This document shows positions 15,000 to 27,144 of a DNA stretch of 42,500 nucleotides, piece after piece. The position numbers and the translations under genes are program-made. How positions within the stretch are numbered: position 1 is the first letter of the stretch; every line of letters starts with the position of its first letter. The notes beneath the pieces were generated by a model. That model was not told the origin of the DNA and ran no database searches. It saw only the letters and a program-made list of their open reading frames with translations. The DNA lies in NCBI RefSeq assembly GCF_030272615.1, contig NC_081406.1:142756041-142798540 (forward strand), written 5' to 3'. Source of the stretch: Cryptomeria japonica (Eukaryota > Streptophyta > Pinopsida > Cupressales > Cupressaceae).

Positions 15000-17640
15000 A
15001 TTTCATACTATTAAACCTTTGATAGAAGACTAAGATTCAGCTGCTCACTTGCCTTGACAAGTCTTCTCCTAGTTTGCACTCCTTCATTCTTGTCTCCAAT
15101 AATTTGATCCTATGAATGATTCTTTTGAACATACTTTGATAGAGTCTTGACTACCTTCTCTAATTCCTTTTTTCCTGTCTCCTTTTCTTCCTTCTCTTCA
15201 TCTTCTTCTTCTACAATGCAAGGAGCACCTTTTGTTCCACAATCCTTAGATTCTTTTGTAGTTTGATTCCAATTTTTATCTACTTTTACATTTGTTCTTT
15301 CAACCATCTTCTCGAGTCTCTTGTTGTAACATATGTAGGCCTTGCTTCTTTTTAAGTAACCGAGGAAGACTCCTTCATCAATTCTTGAGTCAAACTTTCC
15401 AAGGTCTTCATTAACTCTTTTGATGTAACATTTTCTTTCAAAGATTCTAAAATACTTGATAGTAGCAGTTCTTCCATACCACAACTCGTAAGGGGTCTTA
15501 CAATAATTGAATCTCACTTTCACTCTATTAAGAATATAAACAATAGTATGCACATCCTCTTTCTTGTACATATTGACCAAATTAGTATCATTTAACAATT
15601 TCCTATCCATCCCTTGAAATATTCTATATTTTCTTTTTGCTACCCCATTTTGTTGAGGGGTCCTAGGAGAAAATAGATGTCTCCTAATACTGTGATCTTC
15701 ACAAAAATTAAACTCATTTGATATAAATTCACCTCATCTATATCATACTTTAAGCATTTGATGTTAGCATCTATTTCATTCTCAACCATAGACTTGAAGG
15801 CTTTAAACTTATTTGGGGATTCTAATTTTTCTCTTTAAAAAGTAACCTATGTCATTTTAGAATAATCATCAATAAGTAACATAAAGTAAATTATTTTACC
15901 ATTTAGTACTCTTGTCCTGATAGGTCCACATAGATCAATGTGTATTATCTCTAAATGCTTTGTATTAGACTATTCCTTACTATTGAATCTTGTCTTTGTT
16001 TGCTTTCTCACTTGACATTCCTTGCATAATGTGTTTCTAGGCTTGATAATCTATGGCATATCTTTTACATCTTGTGTAGAATTGATCTTTAGCATGTTGT
16101 CAAAATTGATATGTCCTATCCTGCTATGCCAGAATCAAAATTCATAGCTTTGACCCATTAGACAACTACTTCCTTTAGCTTTCTTTAGATGGTAAATTTT
16201 TTTATCAATTCCCATTCCTTCTACAGTTAGTCTTTCTAAAATACCTTTTATGATTTCACACTTTTTCATGAAATTTAAGTTTGTATACTTTGATACACAT
16301 TTGGCTATCATCGAGAAGATTATTTTTTAGTCCCTTAACATAGAGAACATCCTCATTTTTGTTCTTTCCATCAATGATAATGGTTCCTTTGCCACAAATA
16401 TGAGAAGACTCTTCACCTCCGAACTTAACTTATCCACCATTCCATTTTTTTAGATTGATGAATTTTCTTCTATCATTTGTCTTGTGATTTGAACACCTAC
16501 TCTCAATCGCCCAAGCATTTGTTTCTTCTTTTGCATGAAAAGCAGTCTACACAATTAAAGTTTTTTTACTATTTTCATCAGTAGGTGAGGTACCAAATTG
16601 CTTACAATTTTCACCATTATCAACTTTCACATCCATAAATAATGTCTCCTCATTTGAGTCATCACATTCCTCATCTTTAGATGAGTGATACTTTCTTTAA
16701 TTTGAATAGAAGCTTCTTTTAGGCTTGTCTAGTTTATCTTCTCCTCTTTTAGTTCTATCATCTCCTCTTCTATTGTTATTTTCCTTTAAAGTATATTTAG
16801 ATGCATAATGAACAATTCTTCCACAATTAAAACATTTGAAGAGTAACTTAGCTATGTATTTTCTAGTGCCCTTCTTTAGTCTTCTCAGAAAGTTTGCTTC
16901 TACATCATCAAGGTCATCATCGCGATCAACATCATCTTCCACTTTCTTACTGAATTTGAATGAAACTTCCTTCTTGGGGTTATGTAATTCAAAATCTCTC
17001 ATCTCAAAGGTAGTGAGAGAACCATAGAATTGATCCATTTTATATTAGTCCAAATCCTTGATTTCCTCAAAAGTAGATACTTTTGAACTATAGGATTTGG
17101 GAAGCAATCTAAGTACACTTTTCACTACTTCATATCCATCCAAATTTCCACAAATACCTCTGATTCCATTTACTACTTCTGTTACATGGTGTATACTATC
17201 AATGTTTTCCTCTTTTGTCATTCTTAGATTTTCAAATTTGAATTAGAAGTTCTACATCTTGATTTGTCTTATTTTTTCATCTCCTTCATATATTCTAGTG
17301 AGCTTCTGTCAGACATCTTTAGCAAGCTCATAGTTCATCATATTCCTAAGTTCTAAATCAACCAAACCACTTATGATTGCATTCTTTTATTTTACATTGT
17401 TCTCATACAATCTAATCTCATCCAAAGTATCTAGAAGAGTAGAGAGAGAAATATAACTATCTACAACAGAGTTCTAAATTTCATATCCTATAGCATTCAA
17501 ATATGATTCCATCATTAGTTTCGAAAAGGTGTAGTTTGTAACATCAAACTTAGGTATCTTGCAGGATTCATCTTGTTTCATCCCAAACCTTCCTCAAGTC
17601 GTTAAGCTTCTTCTAGAGGAACTCAACTCTGATACCCATT
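15000..17640 (-). pseudogene. Ty1/copia retrotransposon internal region (gag and integrase), truncated before reverse transcriptase
   Basis: Read on the minus strand from the PBS at 17627-17638: a gag remnant with many stops, then at 17038-16697 a frame with a damaged zinc knuckle, CFNCGRIVHYASKY, in which the last Cys of CCHC is Tyr. Next come integrase remnants: LCKECQVRKQTKTRFNS (end of the zinc-binding and linker part) and IHIDLCGP (first catalytic Asp), with in-frame stops, to about 15620. The frame 15610-15110 is the integrase C-terminal part, with YILNRV, KTPYELWYGR and DEGVFLGYLKRSKAY. It ends with DQIIGDKNEGVQTRRRL, the linker that precedes reverse transcriptase in copia elements. 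Homology stops near 15005, so RT and RNase H are missing. Order gag-IN identifies the superfamily. The copy is dead. Confidence 0.88.
17627..17638 (-). other. Primer-binding site of copia element 1
   Basis: On the minus strand it reads TGGGTATCAGAG, one inserted G away from the usual copia site TGGTATCAGAGC, which is complementary to the 3' end of initiator Met-tRNA. Confidence 0.65.
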
Positions 17641-17641
17641 T

Positions 17642-18550
17642 TGAAACCCATCCCAAGACTAAGTAGGAGGGGGGGGTGTGAATTAGTCTTGTTCAATCAC
17701 CTATACTTTATACCTCAAATCAACATCAACTTATCCTTAATCTTATCAATAAGAATGAAATGTATAAAAATAAACACCAATCATAATAGAACACTAGATT
17801 TACATGGAAAATACAAAGAGGATAAACCACATTGGTAGTTAACTCACAATATATGAGCCTAATTATAGTAATTTTTTTTTACTTATTTCCAAGGAAGCTC
17901 ACTACTTTTGGAAGGACTTGAAGGTTGAGGTGCACTACCCCGGGGAAAGATACAAGGTACTTGTAGGATGAGACTCAATGCCTCATGACAAGATACAAAG
18001 AAATTGTTGGGAAGACTCACTATCTCTAAGCAAGGTACATGAATATATGAATCAAGATGAAATAAGCCTTTACAAACAATGACTCCAACAATGTCTAAGT
18101 ATGTAGTTGTCCTTGAATCTTTGTCTCAAGTGACCAACTTCAAAATAATCACTACACATTGGCTAAATTTTGCATCACATACATTGCAATTAATATGATC
18201 ATGTAAGTGCATACACATATGCTGATCCACACACTCATGCCACTCATTTAGAGTAATTTGATCTTATACATATATCATCCTTTTCATCATAAAAAATCAA
18301 CTAGGTCAGCCAAAACAAGGTATATTTAAGAGTTTATCTCCAAATTATATAATAACATAGTTTGAACCTCAAACAATTATTAGTTATTAATATAATTATA
18401 AGAATTAAAGTTAAGAAAATATGATATTGATAGTATCATCAAAAAAGAAGTATTTGGGCACTTACATGATGAATTGAACTAAAAATCTCATAAAGAAGGA
18501 AAGAAAAATAAAAGAAAAAGTAGTTGACACAACTTACTAGTTTGTAAACA
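17642..18550 (-). mobile_element. Probable 5' LTR of copia element 1
   Basis: It lies directly behind the PBS. It begins (plus strand) TGAAACCCATCC and contains a GGAGGGGGGGGTGTGAA tract whose complement, TTCACACCCCCCCC, is the type of sequence seen near the LTR ends of the other two elements here. The outer boundary (TGTTTACAAAC on the minus strand, at about 18550) is a guess. Element 2 is inserted just beyond it. Confidence 0.5.
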
Positions 18551-18568
18551 TTCGGGCCATGTAGCTAC

Positions 18569-20541
18569 TGTTGGCATTGAATTGTCATTGATATTAACCG
18601 GTATAGGATGGCTACCATTATAAGAGATGTATGTGCAACACTATCATTGATGCATACCAGATGTGATGTCTTTGATGTCATCTAGTATTGCAGGTCATCG
18701 GTAAGGGAGAGAATGTCATTCAACACAATGGCCATTGGGGTCACCAGTACACAAGTTAGTGTTTGACTTGTGTTGGAGATATGGAAAGGACACTAGTATG
18801 ATATAACAACCGGTAAATGATGACATCTGCAAGAGAGCATGATGTTGGTCATTTGATTATGATGAAGAGGGGGAATGTTATCTAAATCACATCAACACCG
18901 AGAGAGAATTATGTGTAGGCCACCAGTATGTTGTGTGGATGAAGAACAACATGACTCCCATCGTATGAAGAGAATACTGACAGTAAGAGTGCCCAAACCA
19001 GATCACATGTGCCTATTTGAAGATATGCTTCTCAAACAGGGAAGCCACATTGATACAATGTTGGATGCAGATGACAAGGATCCACTCCCACCAGTAAGTG
19101 GAACTTATCTCCTATTATGCAAAGTGTGCATCATAGTTTTGTGAGACAAGATAGAAGAGTTAAAGGCAAGTGCTTGAAGGCTCACACTAGATCTACCGAT
19201 GAATCACCAAGATGCCTCAAGTGCATGAAATCAAAGATATGCACTTGACGGACAAAGAAGACATAATGAGGTACCAAAACTATTGAAGTGTGATGGGTTT
19301 GTCACGTGCAATAGAGGTTTGCAACTTGAGGTCAGACGGACAATAGAGATCCTGGTGTGACTGTTTGATCAGATTGCGGTAGGTAAAGGAAACTGTGAGA
19401 CCATTCTTGGTGATCAACCAAGAGATCTGCCAATAGGTTATATGTAGGCTAGTAAATGAGGAACACATGTTCTAGAAGGCACATCAATAGTGAGATTGAT
19501 TCATGAGTTGCAGTTCATCAACCAAGAGGACCAAATCTCAAGAAATATGATTGGATTTTGCTCAGATCGAGGTCAAAGAAGAAACCCTAACCGCCCAAAA
19601 TTTGAATTGGCTTTTGGCAAGAAAACTAGTTTATAAATATGCAAGCCAAAATCAATGAAGCTTGTCACTGGATGAGAGGGCATTGTTGCTGAAGAAGTGA
19701 AATTAGTCAAGTGATCACAAAGAAGAAGAAGAAGAGACTGAGTGTGAGGAAGAACAGGGTTGAAGTGTTCAATTGACAACAAAGAGAGAACCGACAGTCA
19801 ACCATTGAGTTTGACAGAGGAGAAAACTGATAGTGATAGAATTGGCAAAGAAGAATAGTAGAAGACTACAAAGAAGGAAAACAAAGAACCAACAGAGGAT
19901 AGTATCGATAAAGAGGAGTAGTGTAGCAATGAGAACCGACAGAGAGAAGAACTAATAGAGAGTGAACCAACAAAGAGAGAATCGACAAAGAAGAGTAAGG
20001 GAGTGAACCGATGAAGGTGCAACAAAGAGTAAGATTGCAATAGGAGATAAGATTGTAGCCATGAGAGGGTGAGCAAAGAATCGAAAAAGTATTGGAGAGA
20101 GAAGAACCCATAGAGAGATTTGCAGAAGAGTTACAAAATTCATTTGTAACAAGACTATTACTTTTGTAATTGAATATGTTCATTGAAGATCACCGAGTTG
20201 GAGCTTGGTGTAGGGGTTGTAGCTCCTTGGTTTGGTTCCCTAAATTAGGGGGTGGTGCCCTAAAATTTATAATCAAAGTTTCATTGTGAGGCTGGATTGG
20301 AGCAATTGACTCTAGCAAAATTTCTCACTGAGGTTTTTCCCATCCTGGGTTTTCCTCATATATGTTGGTGTTATGTGATGTCCCTTTCATGTGTGATTGC
20401 ATTTGTGTTAGTCTCCCCTCTAACCAGTAAGTTATATTTCTATTAGATCTGATAGCCGACATACACACATAGGATAGTCAAAGGGAAAAAGTTTGGAAAC
20501 CACTGATTCACCCCCCTCTCAATGGCATATTATGTCTAATA
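18569..20541 (+). repeat. 5' LTR of copia-type element 2
   Basis: 1973 bp, TG at the start. It carries a TATA box at 19632-19639 and the conserved terminal stretch TTCACCCCCCTCTCAATGGC before the end. Compared with the 3' LTR it lacks about 530 bp at 19305/19306, where CAC|GTG joins. A frame at 18875-19144 is open for 89 codons, but the 3' copy has stops in it. Confidence 0.88.
19632..19639 (+). promoter_or_regulatory. TATA box in the 5' LTR of element 2
   Basis: TATAAATA within CTAGTTTATAAATATGC, conserved at the matching place in the 3' LTR. Confidence 0.6.
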
Positions 20542-20543
20542 AT

Positions 20544-20555
20544 TGGTATCAGAGC
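20544..20555 (+). other. Primer-binding site of element 2
   Basis: TGGTATCAGAGC, the standard copia PBS complementary to the 3' end of initiator Met-tRNA, two bases after the 5' LTR. Confidence 0.9.
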
Positions 20556-20614
20556 CTAGGTTCTCGGTTAGACAAGCTTTCCCCAGCTTGGGTAGATTCT
20601 GGCTTAAGGATACA

Positions 20615-22336
20615 ATGGTTTGTTTAGTGTCAATCCCAACTCCAGTATTTGATGGTTCAAACTATTCTATTTGGAGTTGTAGAATGGAAGTCTACCTATC
20701 CTACTTAGGGTTTGATGTGTGGATGTCTGTTGTAAATGGCTGCCCTATTAAAGTCAGTTCTCCCACCGATTCTGATGTAGAAAGAAGAAACCAGTGCAAT
20801 GAAGAAGCCATGAAGTCTATATTTAGTGGTCTCTCTAGTGATGTTTCTTCCTAGGTGGACAAGTGTAGATTAGCAAAGAGCTTATGGGATAGATTAAAGA
20901 AGCTCTATGGAAATGAGCCTACTATTGTAAACCAGTTTGTGAAGACAAGATGAGAAATACAACTCATGTATATGTAGATGATGAAGGTAGATCTATTCGC
21001 AACCGAAACAATGATGAATAGAGAACCCATCTCTTCATGGATCAAGAATCAGAAGATTAGAGGCACGCATATGAGAATGATCATGCAGATCACTCCTATC
21101 GGAAAGATGTGTTTGGAAGCGATAGTGAAGGTGAAGAAGAAGAGGAAGAAAAAGTTGATCTTGAAGGAGAATTTGTAAATGCACTTGAAGAACTCAATAG
21201 AGTAAGAAATGAATACAAGCTATTCAAGAATGTTGTTGTTGTGGAGTAGAACTAACTGGTCAAATGCCTTAAAGAATCTAAGAGATGCATCTTAGAGTTG
21301 AAGAATCAACAAGAAGACAAAAAGGAGTTCAGGTGTAAAGATCTAGCATCTGAGCTAGAAGTAAAAGATAAAGAACATCAGAAGTTGCTTGAAGAAATGG
21401 AGATTCTCTGAAATGACCTTGAGAAATATCATGATGAGCTCAAGGTGAGAATATGATATGATGACAACAGTGATGCCTTGTACAAAATATTGAAAAATAA
21501 ATAGCACGCCAAGGAAATTGAAGGATTAGGAAGTGGTGTTGATGAATTCTCCACCAGCAGGAATGTCCCCCACAATGACATTCTGTTTGTCTCCTCAAAT
21601 TTAGGGAACAAGGGAAAACCCTTCAAAGTTAGAGATGCTCCCCAGAAGGTTGATCTAATTTCAACTAGTGAATAGTTGAAGACAAGGATGAATACCTATG
21701 CTACAAGGAGGAATAATGCAGACCCCAAAGGAAAAGGGAAGATGGGAGAAGACAACTTCACCAGAAGCAAGAACATGAGAAGACAATAGAGAAGACCTTC
21801 TACCAGTAGAGGACAAGGAAATGCTATCACCCATAGGATGGAGCATGTGTGGGAAAAGAAGAGATCAGATGGAAGAGTTGCAAAGGATGGTCAATCTAGG
21901 ATCCATCCCCGGAGAAGGAGATACTAGACCGGTAATATATCCCCATGCACTACAGAATATGTTTGTAAGTTATATACCTTCCTTCTCCAGTTACTGCTTT
22001 GCATGTAATATTTTTGGCCATAGGGAAAAAGAATGTAAAAAGAGATCTAGAAAGAACAGTCTAAGATCTCATAGAAATCATACATATGAGCAAAATGTAT
22101 CAAGGAGTAGAAGCATGCATATCCCCTCTCCCGGTTATGCAAATAGTGTTTCTTATAACTATAATAGATCTAGCCATAGAAGTTATGAAAGTAGGGAGAA
22201 TAACTCACAACTCTATAGAAACCAGTGGAACAATCATGCTCAGTATAGTGGCAGTTATAGAAGATATGAGCAGCAAAGACTTGCATGGAACCAAAGGAGA
22301 AATATCCTTGCAGGATTAAGAGGTCCACCGGTTTAG
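20615..22336 (+). pseudogene. Copia-type gag, interrupted by stops
   Basis: The frame from the ATG at 20615 gives FDGSNYSIWSCRMEVYL, the start of the copia gag (UBN2-like) domain, and reaches TAG at 20852-20854. The same frame goes on as DKCRLAKSLWDRLKKLYG. Further stops and shifts follow. A coiled-coil-like Lys/Glu region lies at about 21150-21440. A CCHC zinc knuckle, CFACNIFGHREKEC, is in the frame 21821-22336, about codons 65-80, followed by a Ser/Arg/Tyr/Asn-rich tail ending at TAG 22334-22336. Gag would form the particle and bind RNA. At least two nonsense changes make the copy non-functional. Confidence 0.85.
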
Positions 22337-23889
22337 GTTGTTGGTCACAACAACATGACCAAAATAAGATGGTCTAACCGGTATGTTAGAAGGTTCCCCA
22401 ATCATGAGGCTGGGATGGATGCTGGGTGCTAGTATAGCACTACTTCTGGTTATGTGGAAGAATCTAAAAATGCAAGGACCCATTAGTAGAAGAAGGTAAG
22501 ACCTGCTCCCAAGACTAAAAATGAGAAGAAGAATGCGACCAAACAGGTATGGAGGGAGAAGCAAGAAGATGCAACTATGGATCAACACTGTGCATTCAAT
22601 GCATAGGTGATATCTCTTAAGGATTAAATGAGATGCAGGACCTTAGGGGGACTAGTACACTAAACTTATCATTCACCCCCTCAATGAAGAACGATACTTG
22701 GAAGAACAAGTTGTTGCTAGCATGAAAGAAGGAAATGAGAAGATAAGTGTGTGTAGTGGCTACCTTGGCTACACACTTGCAGATGAAGGATGGCTCACTA
22801 CTACATGTGTCAATGGATGACCAATTAACAATTGGTATCAAATGCAATGTGACACAAAATGTCAGGAGGAGTTACAGGAAGGTGCTCTGGTAGTGATGAT
22901 GGAGCGGTCTAAGAAACTAGTATGTGCAGGATGTTACTGACATGAATGCTAATAGGTACTTGCAGGTTATGTAAGACAAGGAGGTTTGAGATCATTTCAT
23001 TAGCCCCAATAGCATGAAATGAGGAGTTTATGTCTTAGGTGGTGCTGATGAAGACCTAAATGACATATGTTGGCCTAATTGTTGATCATGAAGGCTTGCA
23101 ATGTTGGGTAACCGTTTTGATTTATGGCATGGTGATGATATTATATGGCATTGTGTACATCCAGGATTATGTCATAGGTTGTGGTATATATAATGGAGCT
23201 GATAGATCATCAAAATGATCACTTATGCACAGCTCAACTAGTATAAGGTGAAGATTGGAGCTCCTATTTCAGACCTAACCAAAACTGTGGACTTGAGATG
23301 TATGAATTAGGGGGAGCTCAAGTGCTCATGATGCAGATCCTACATTATTGAACTTATGGGGGTACTGGCTACTTGAAACTATAAACGATGGAAATTGTTG
23401 TAGGAATACCCAAGAGAATTTCATGATTAAGGGTATCTTGGTATCAGACCAATTGGTAGCACTCATAGTACAATCACATTTGATTCTCAAGATCAATTGG
23501 TATCAGATGGGAGATGATGTAGTCTCATCGACATGTATGATGTACTCACTGACACATGTGATTTCAATTGGTTTCATTCTTGCATATGCATTATGGCTCT
23601 GGGTTGCATATACACTTGGTTGCTGAAAAATTGGTGTTAGTTGATGGTTGAGCCCTCCATCTCAAATGATGTGATTTGAGAGGATGCAAAGTATGAAGGT
23701 TATAGGAGCAGATGCATCTAGTAGAGAAAAAAGAGAGAAACCCTAATAGTGCCCTTTGCAATTGTTGTTAAAGGGGGAGAGAGATTCTATAGTATACTGG
23801 ATATTACATGTGTGAGAATCCATGGATCACACAAATGGGGAAAGAGAATAAATAGTATGTCGGATACTACATGTGTTGACATCAATGCT
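22337..23889 (+). other. Non-coding internal region of element 2
   Basis: About 1.5 kb between gag and the polypurine tract. I find no protease, integrase, reverse transcriptase or RNase H motif. A polypurine stretch, AAAGGGGGAGAGAG, is at about 23770, and a sequence resembling the real 3' end region is partly duplicated (TAGTATACTGGATATTACATG and TAGTATGTCGGATACTACATG-like phrases at about 23793 and 23857). Confidence 0.7.
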
Positions 23890-23901
23890 AAAGGGGGAGA
23901 T
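23890..23901 (+). other. Polypurine tract of element 2
   Basis: AAAGGGGGAGAT immediately before the TG of the 3' LTR, where plus-strand DNA synthesis would be primed. Confidence 0.85.
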
Positions 23902-26419
23902 TGTTGACATTGAGTTGTTGTTGATGTCAACTGGTATAGGATGGCTATTAGTATAAGAGATGTATATGCAACACTATCATCGATCCATACCGGATGTGAT
24001 GTCTTTGATGTCACCTAGTATTGCACGTCACCGGTAAGGGAGAGAATGTCATTCAACAAAATGGCCATTGGAGTCACTGGTACACAAGTTAGTGTTTGAC
24101 TTGTGTTGGAGATATGGAAAGGAGACTGATATGATATAACAACCGGTAAATGATGACATCTAGAAGAGAGCACGATGATGGTCAGTTGATTGTGCTGAAG
24201 AGGGGGAATGTTATCTAAATCACATCAACACTGGAAGAGAAGTATGTGCAGGCCACCAGTATGGTGTGTGGATGAAGAATAACATGACTACCACCGAATG
24301 AAGAGAAAATTGACAGTAAGAGTTCCCAAACCAGATCACATGTGCATGTTTGAAGATATGCTTCTCAAACAGGGAAGCCATATTGATGTAATGTCAGATG
24401 CAGATGATAAGGATCTAGTCCCACTGGTAAGTGGAACTTATCTCCTATTATGAAAAGTGTGCGTCATAGTTCTGTGAGATAAGACAAAAGAGTTAAAGAC
24501 ATGTGCTTGAAGTCTCACACCGGATCTACCGATGAATCATGAAGATTCCTTGAGTGCATGAAATCAAAGATATGCACTGGATCGACAAAGAAGGCATAAT
24601 GAGGTACCTGAACTATTGAAGTGTGATGGTTTTGTCACCTTGACAAACTAGTTAAGATATGGTCTGGGCTGATGATGAAGAAGACAAGGCTATAACAACT
24701 GCAGATAGAGAATACAACAGGTATGTAGATGCCTTAGAAGGAAATAGTTGAAGGTTGATGACTAGTGTAATCAAGGGTGCCTACTGGTAAGTATGAGAAC
24801 CAGTGAGAGACAAAAGAGGCTAAGTGATGTGCTCTTTTCTGATGAAGATGACCATGTGGTGGATTGATATGTTTGGTAACTGGCAAAGGTGCTCCACCAA
24901 AAGAGATGCCAAGTGTAATGTGATGGCTGATCGGTTAGGGTATAACCTGTAGGGTTAGCGAGGCAGTAGATGAACACGATAATGGAGTTGGTTGATGATC
25001 CTATCCAGACCGACATAGAAGACCTAGCAAAGATGGATTCTGACAAAGGGGCCACATCGAGGTGAAGTGGCATGCATGCACTAGTAGACATGTTGAGTCG
25101 ATAAAGTATCAGGCGGCGAGGCAGATGGTGACACGTCGATATTTATGTTGACTGCATGATTCATAGGACGTGAAGCAGAGGTTTGCAACTTGAGGTCAGA
25201 TGGACAACAAAGATCCCGGTCAGACTATTTGACCAGATTAAGGTAGTTAAAGAAAACTGTGAGACTATTCTTGGTGATCAACCAAGAGATCCATCGAAAT
25301 TTTATATGCAAGTTGCTAGATGAGGAAGACGTGTTTTGGAAGGCACGCCAATGATGGGATTGATTGACGAATTATAGTTCATCAACCAAGGGGATAAGAT
25401 CTCGAGAGATCTGATTTGATTTTACTTGGCTCGACCTCAAAGAAGAAACCCTAACCGCCCAAATGTTGAATTGGCTTTTGACAGGAAAACTAGTTTATAA
25501 ATATGCGAGCCAAAATCGATGAGTCTTGTTGCTAGATGAGAGGGTATTACTGCTGAAGAAGTGAAATCAATCAAGTGCTCACCAAGAAGAAGAAGAAAAG
25601 ACTAATTATGAGGAAGAATAGGGTTGAATTGTTCAACCGACAACAAAGAGAGAACTGACAGTCAGCCATTGAGTCTGACAAAGAAGAAAACTTACAGTGA
25701 TAGAACTGGCACAAAAGTATAACATAAGACTACAGAGAAGGAAAACAAAGAACCGACAAAGGGTAGTACTAGTAGAGAGGAGTAGTGTAGCAGTGAAAAC
25801 CGACAAAGAGTAGAATTGACAGAGAGTGAACTGACAAATAGAGAATCGACAAAGAAGAAGAAGAGACTGAACTAGTGAAGGTGCAACAGAGAGTAAGGTT
25901 GTATCAGGTGATAAGATTGCAGCTGTGTTAGGGTGAGCAGAGAACTGACATAGTATTGGAGAGAGGAGATCCAGTAGAGAGATTTGTAGAAGAGTTACAA
26001 AATTCATTAGTAATAAGACTATTACTTTTGTAATTGAATATGTTCATTGAAGAGCACTAAGTTGGAGCTCAATGTAGGGGTTGTAGCTCCTTGGGTTGGT
26101 GCTCTAAATCAAGGGTGGGTGCTCCTTGGTTTGGTTCCCTAAACGTTGTAATAAGAGTTTCATTGTGAGGCTAGATTGGAGTAGTAGACTCCAACAACAT
26201 TTCTGACCAAGGTTTTTCCCATCTTGTGTTTTCCTCGTATATGCTAGTGTTATGTGATGTCCCTTTCATGTATGATTTCTTTTGTGTTAGTATCCCCTCT
26301 AATCGGTAAGTTATCTTTCTCTTAGATTTGATAACCAGTATACACACATAGGATAGTTAAAGGGAAATGTTTTGGAAACCACTGATTCACCCCCCTCTCA
26401 GTGGCACATGTGTCTAACA
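23902..26419 (+). repeat. 3' LTR of copia-type element 2
   Basis: 2518 bp, parallel to 18569-20541 throughout. It keeps a segment at about 24639-25170 absent from the 5' LTR. A TATA box is at 25496-25503. Its terminal part has TTCACCCCCCTCTCAGTGGC and ends TGTCTAACA. Confidence 0.88.
25496..25503 (+). promoter_or_regulatory. TATA box in the 3' LTR of element 2
   Basis: TATAAATA within CTAGTTTATAAATATGC, equivalent to 19632-19639. Confidence 0.6.
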
Positions 26420-26689
26420 GCTAGTAGTTGGACAATCAAAGTAGGTGAATTGCTCAAAGGAAATAAAAGAAGATAAGAGAAATAAAAGATAAGATGATAG
26501 ACAACAATGATGCTTGTTTGACTTGATAAGAACATTTATCTTGGTGTGCAAGATTCTATCACTATTGTGACAAGAGATATCTTAGATGTAAATGTATTAC
26601 TTTGGACCTCTAAATAAATGAATATATTAGAGATAGTGTGAGATTAACATTGTGTGATGGTAATATACATCTATGATTAATTTATAGAT

Positions 26690-26830
26690 TATTCATTCAT
26701 TTTAAAAGTTTAATCTATAAAATCAAAAAACATAGCTACGAATAGAACTCTCCACACCTTAAATATAGACCACATAAAAGGTTCAATTATTAGATACATC
26801 TGTCTATATGTAACTTATTATAAAGAGGAC
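26690..26830. repeat. First copy of a ~140-bp diverged direct repeat
   Basis: ATTCATTCATTTTAAAAGTT, CACCTTAAATATAGACCACATA, TATATGTAA and TTATAAAGAGG occur in this order. The same order and spacing are seen at 27145-27285. Confidence 0.7.
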
Positions 26831-27144
26831 AATAAACAAGTAAAGGAAATAACTCGAGTGGTAGTGCTAAGGTTTTGGCTTTCTTTGGTGATGGTGTTGA
26901 AGAAGGAATGATGACACAGATGACAAGGATGAAGATATTGCTTTTGTGTTGGGTTCTCATTGGAGGGAGAGAATTGGTCAATATTTGGGCTATGTAGGGG
27001 ATTTATCACCCTTGTATTTCATTTTCCCTCCTCACTCGAATTTCTTTCTAGCTTGCATTGTGTACATTGGAATAGTATTTTTCCTCTAATTCCCTAGTTG
27101 AGTTAACTTATTTGTCAATTTATACTAATAGGAAATTTCATTCT

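Larger units (their letters stand above)
18569..26419 (+). mobile_element. Copia-type LTR retrotransposon with gag but no visible pol (complete, 7.85 kb)
   Basis: Two direct LTRs (18569-20541 and 23902-26419) enclose a PBS, a gag pseudogene, about 1.5 kb of non-coding DNA and a polypurine tract. Both LTRs start TGTTG(G/A)CATTG, and their ends are TGTCTAATA and TGTCTAACA. The flanks are GCTAC on the left and GCTAG on the right, a 4-of-5 match for a 5-bp target duplication. By eye about 15 of the first 100 LTR bases differ, mostly transitions, so the insertion is old. No protease, integrase or reverse transcriptase motif is visible, so mobility would have depended on enzymes from other elements. 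Confidence 0.85.

Noticed and set aside
19573-20183. Ser/Leu-rich minus-strand frames in the 5' LTR, and the equivalent at 25633-26007
   Set aside because: They are antisense to GA-rich LTR leader sequence (repeated ACCGACAAAGAG-like words) and are not maintained between the two LTRs.
20960-20985. A TATGTAGATGATG stretch that would read YVDD, the reverse transcriptase active site
   Set aside because: It lies inside the gag region of element 2 and in the wrong frame, with none of the surrounding RT motifs.
23488-23505. A second TGGTATCAGATG that resembles a copia PBS
   Set aside because: It is inside the element 2 interior, not next to an LTR, and differs at the 3' end of the motif.
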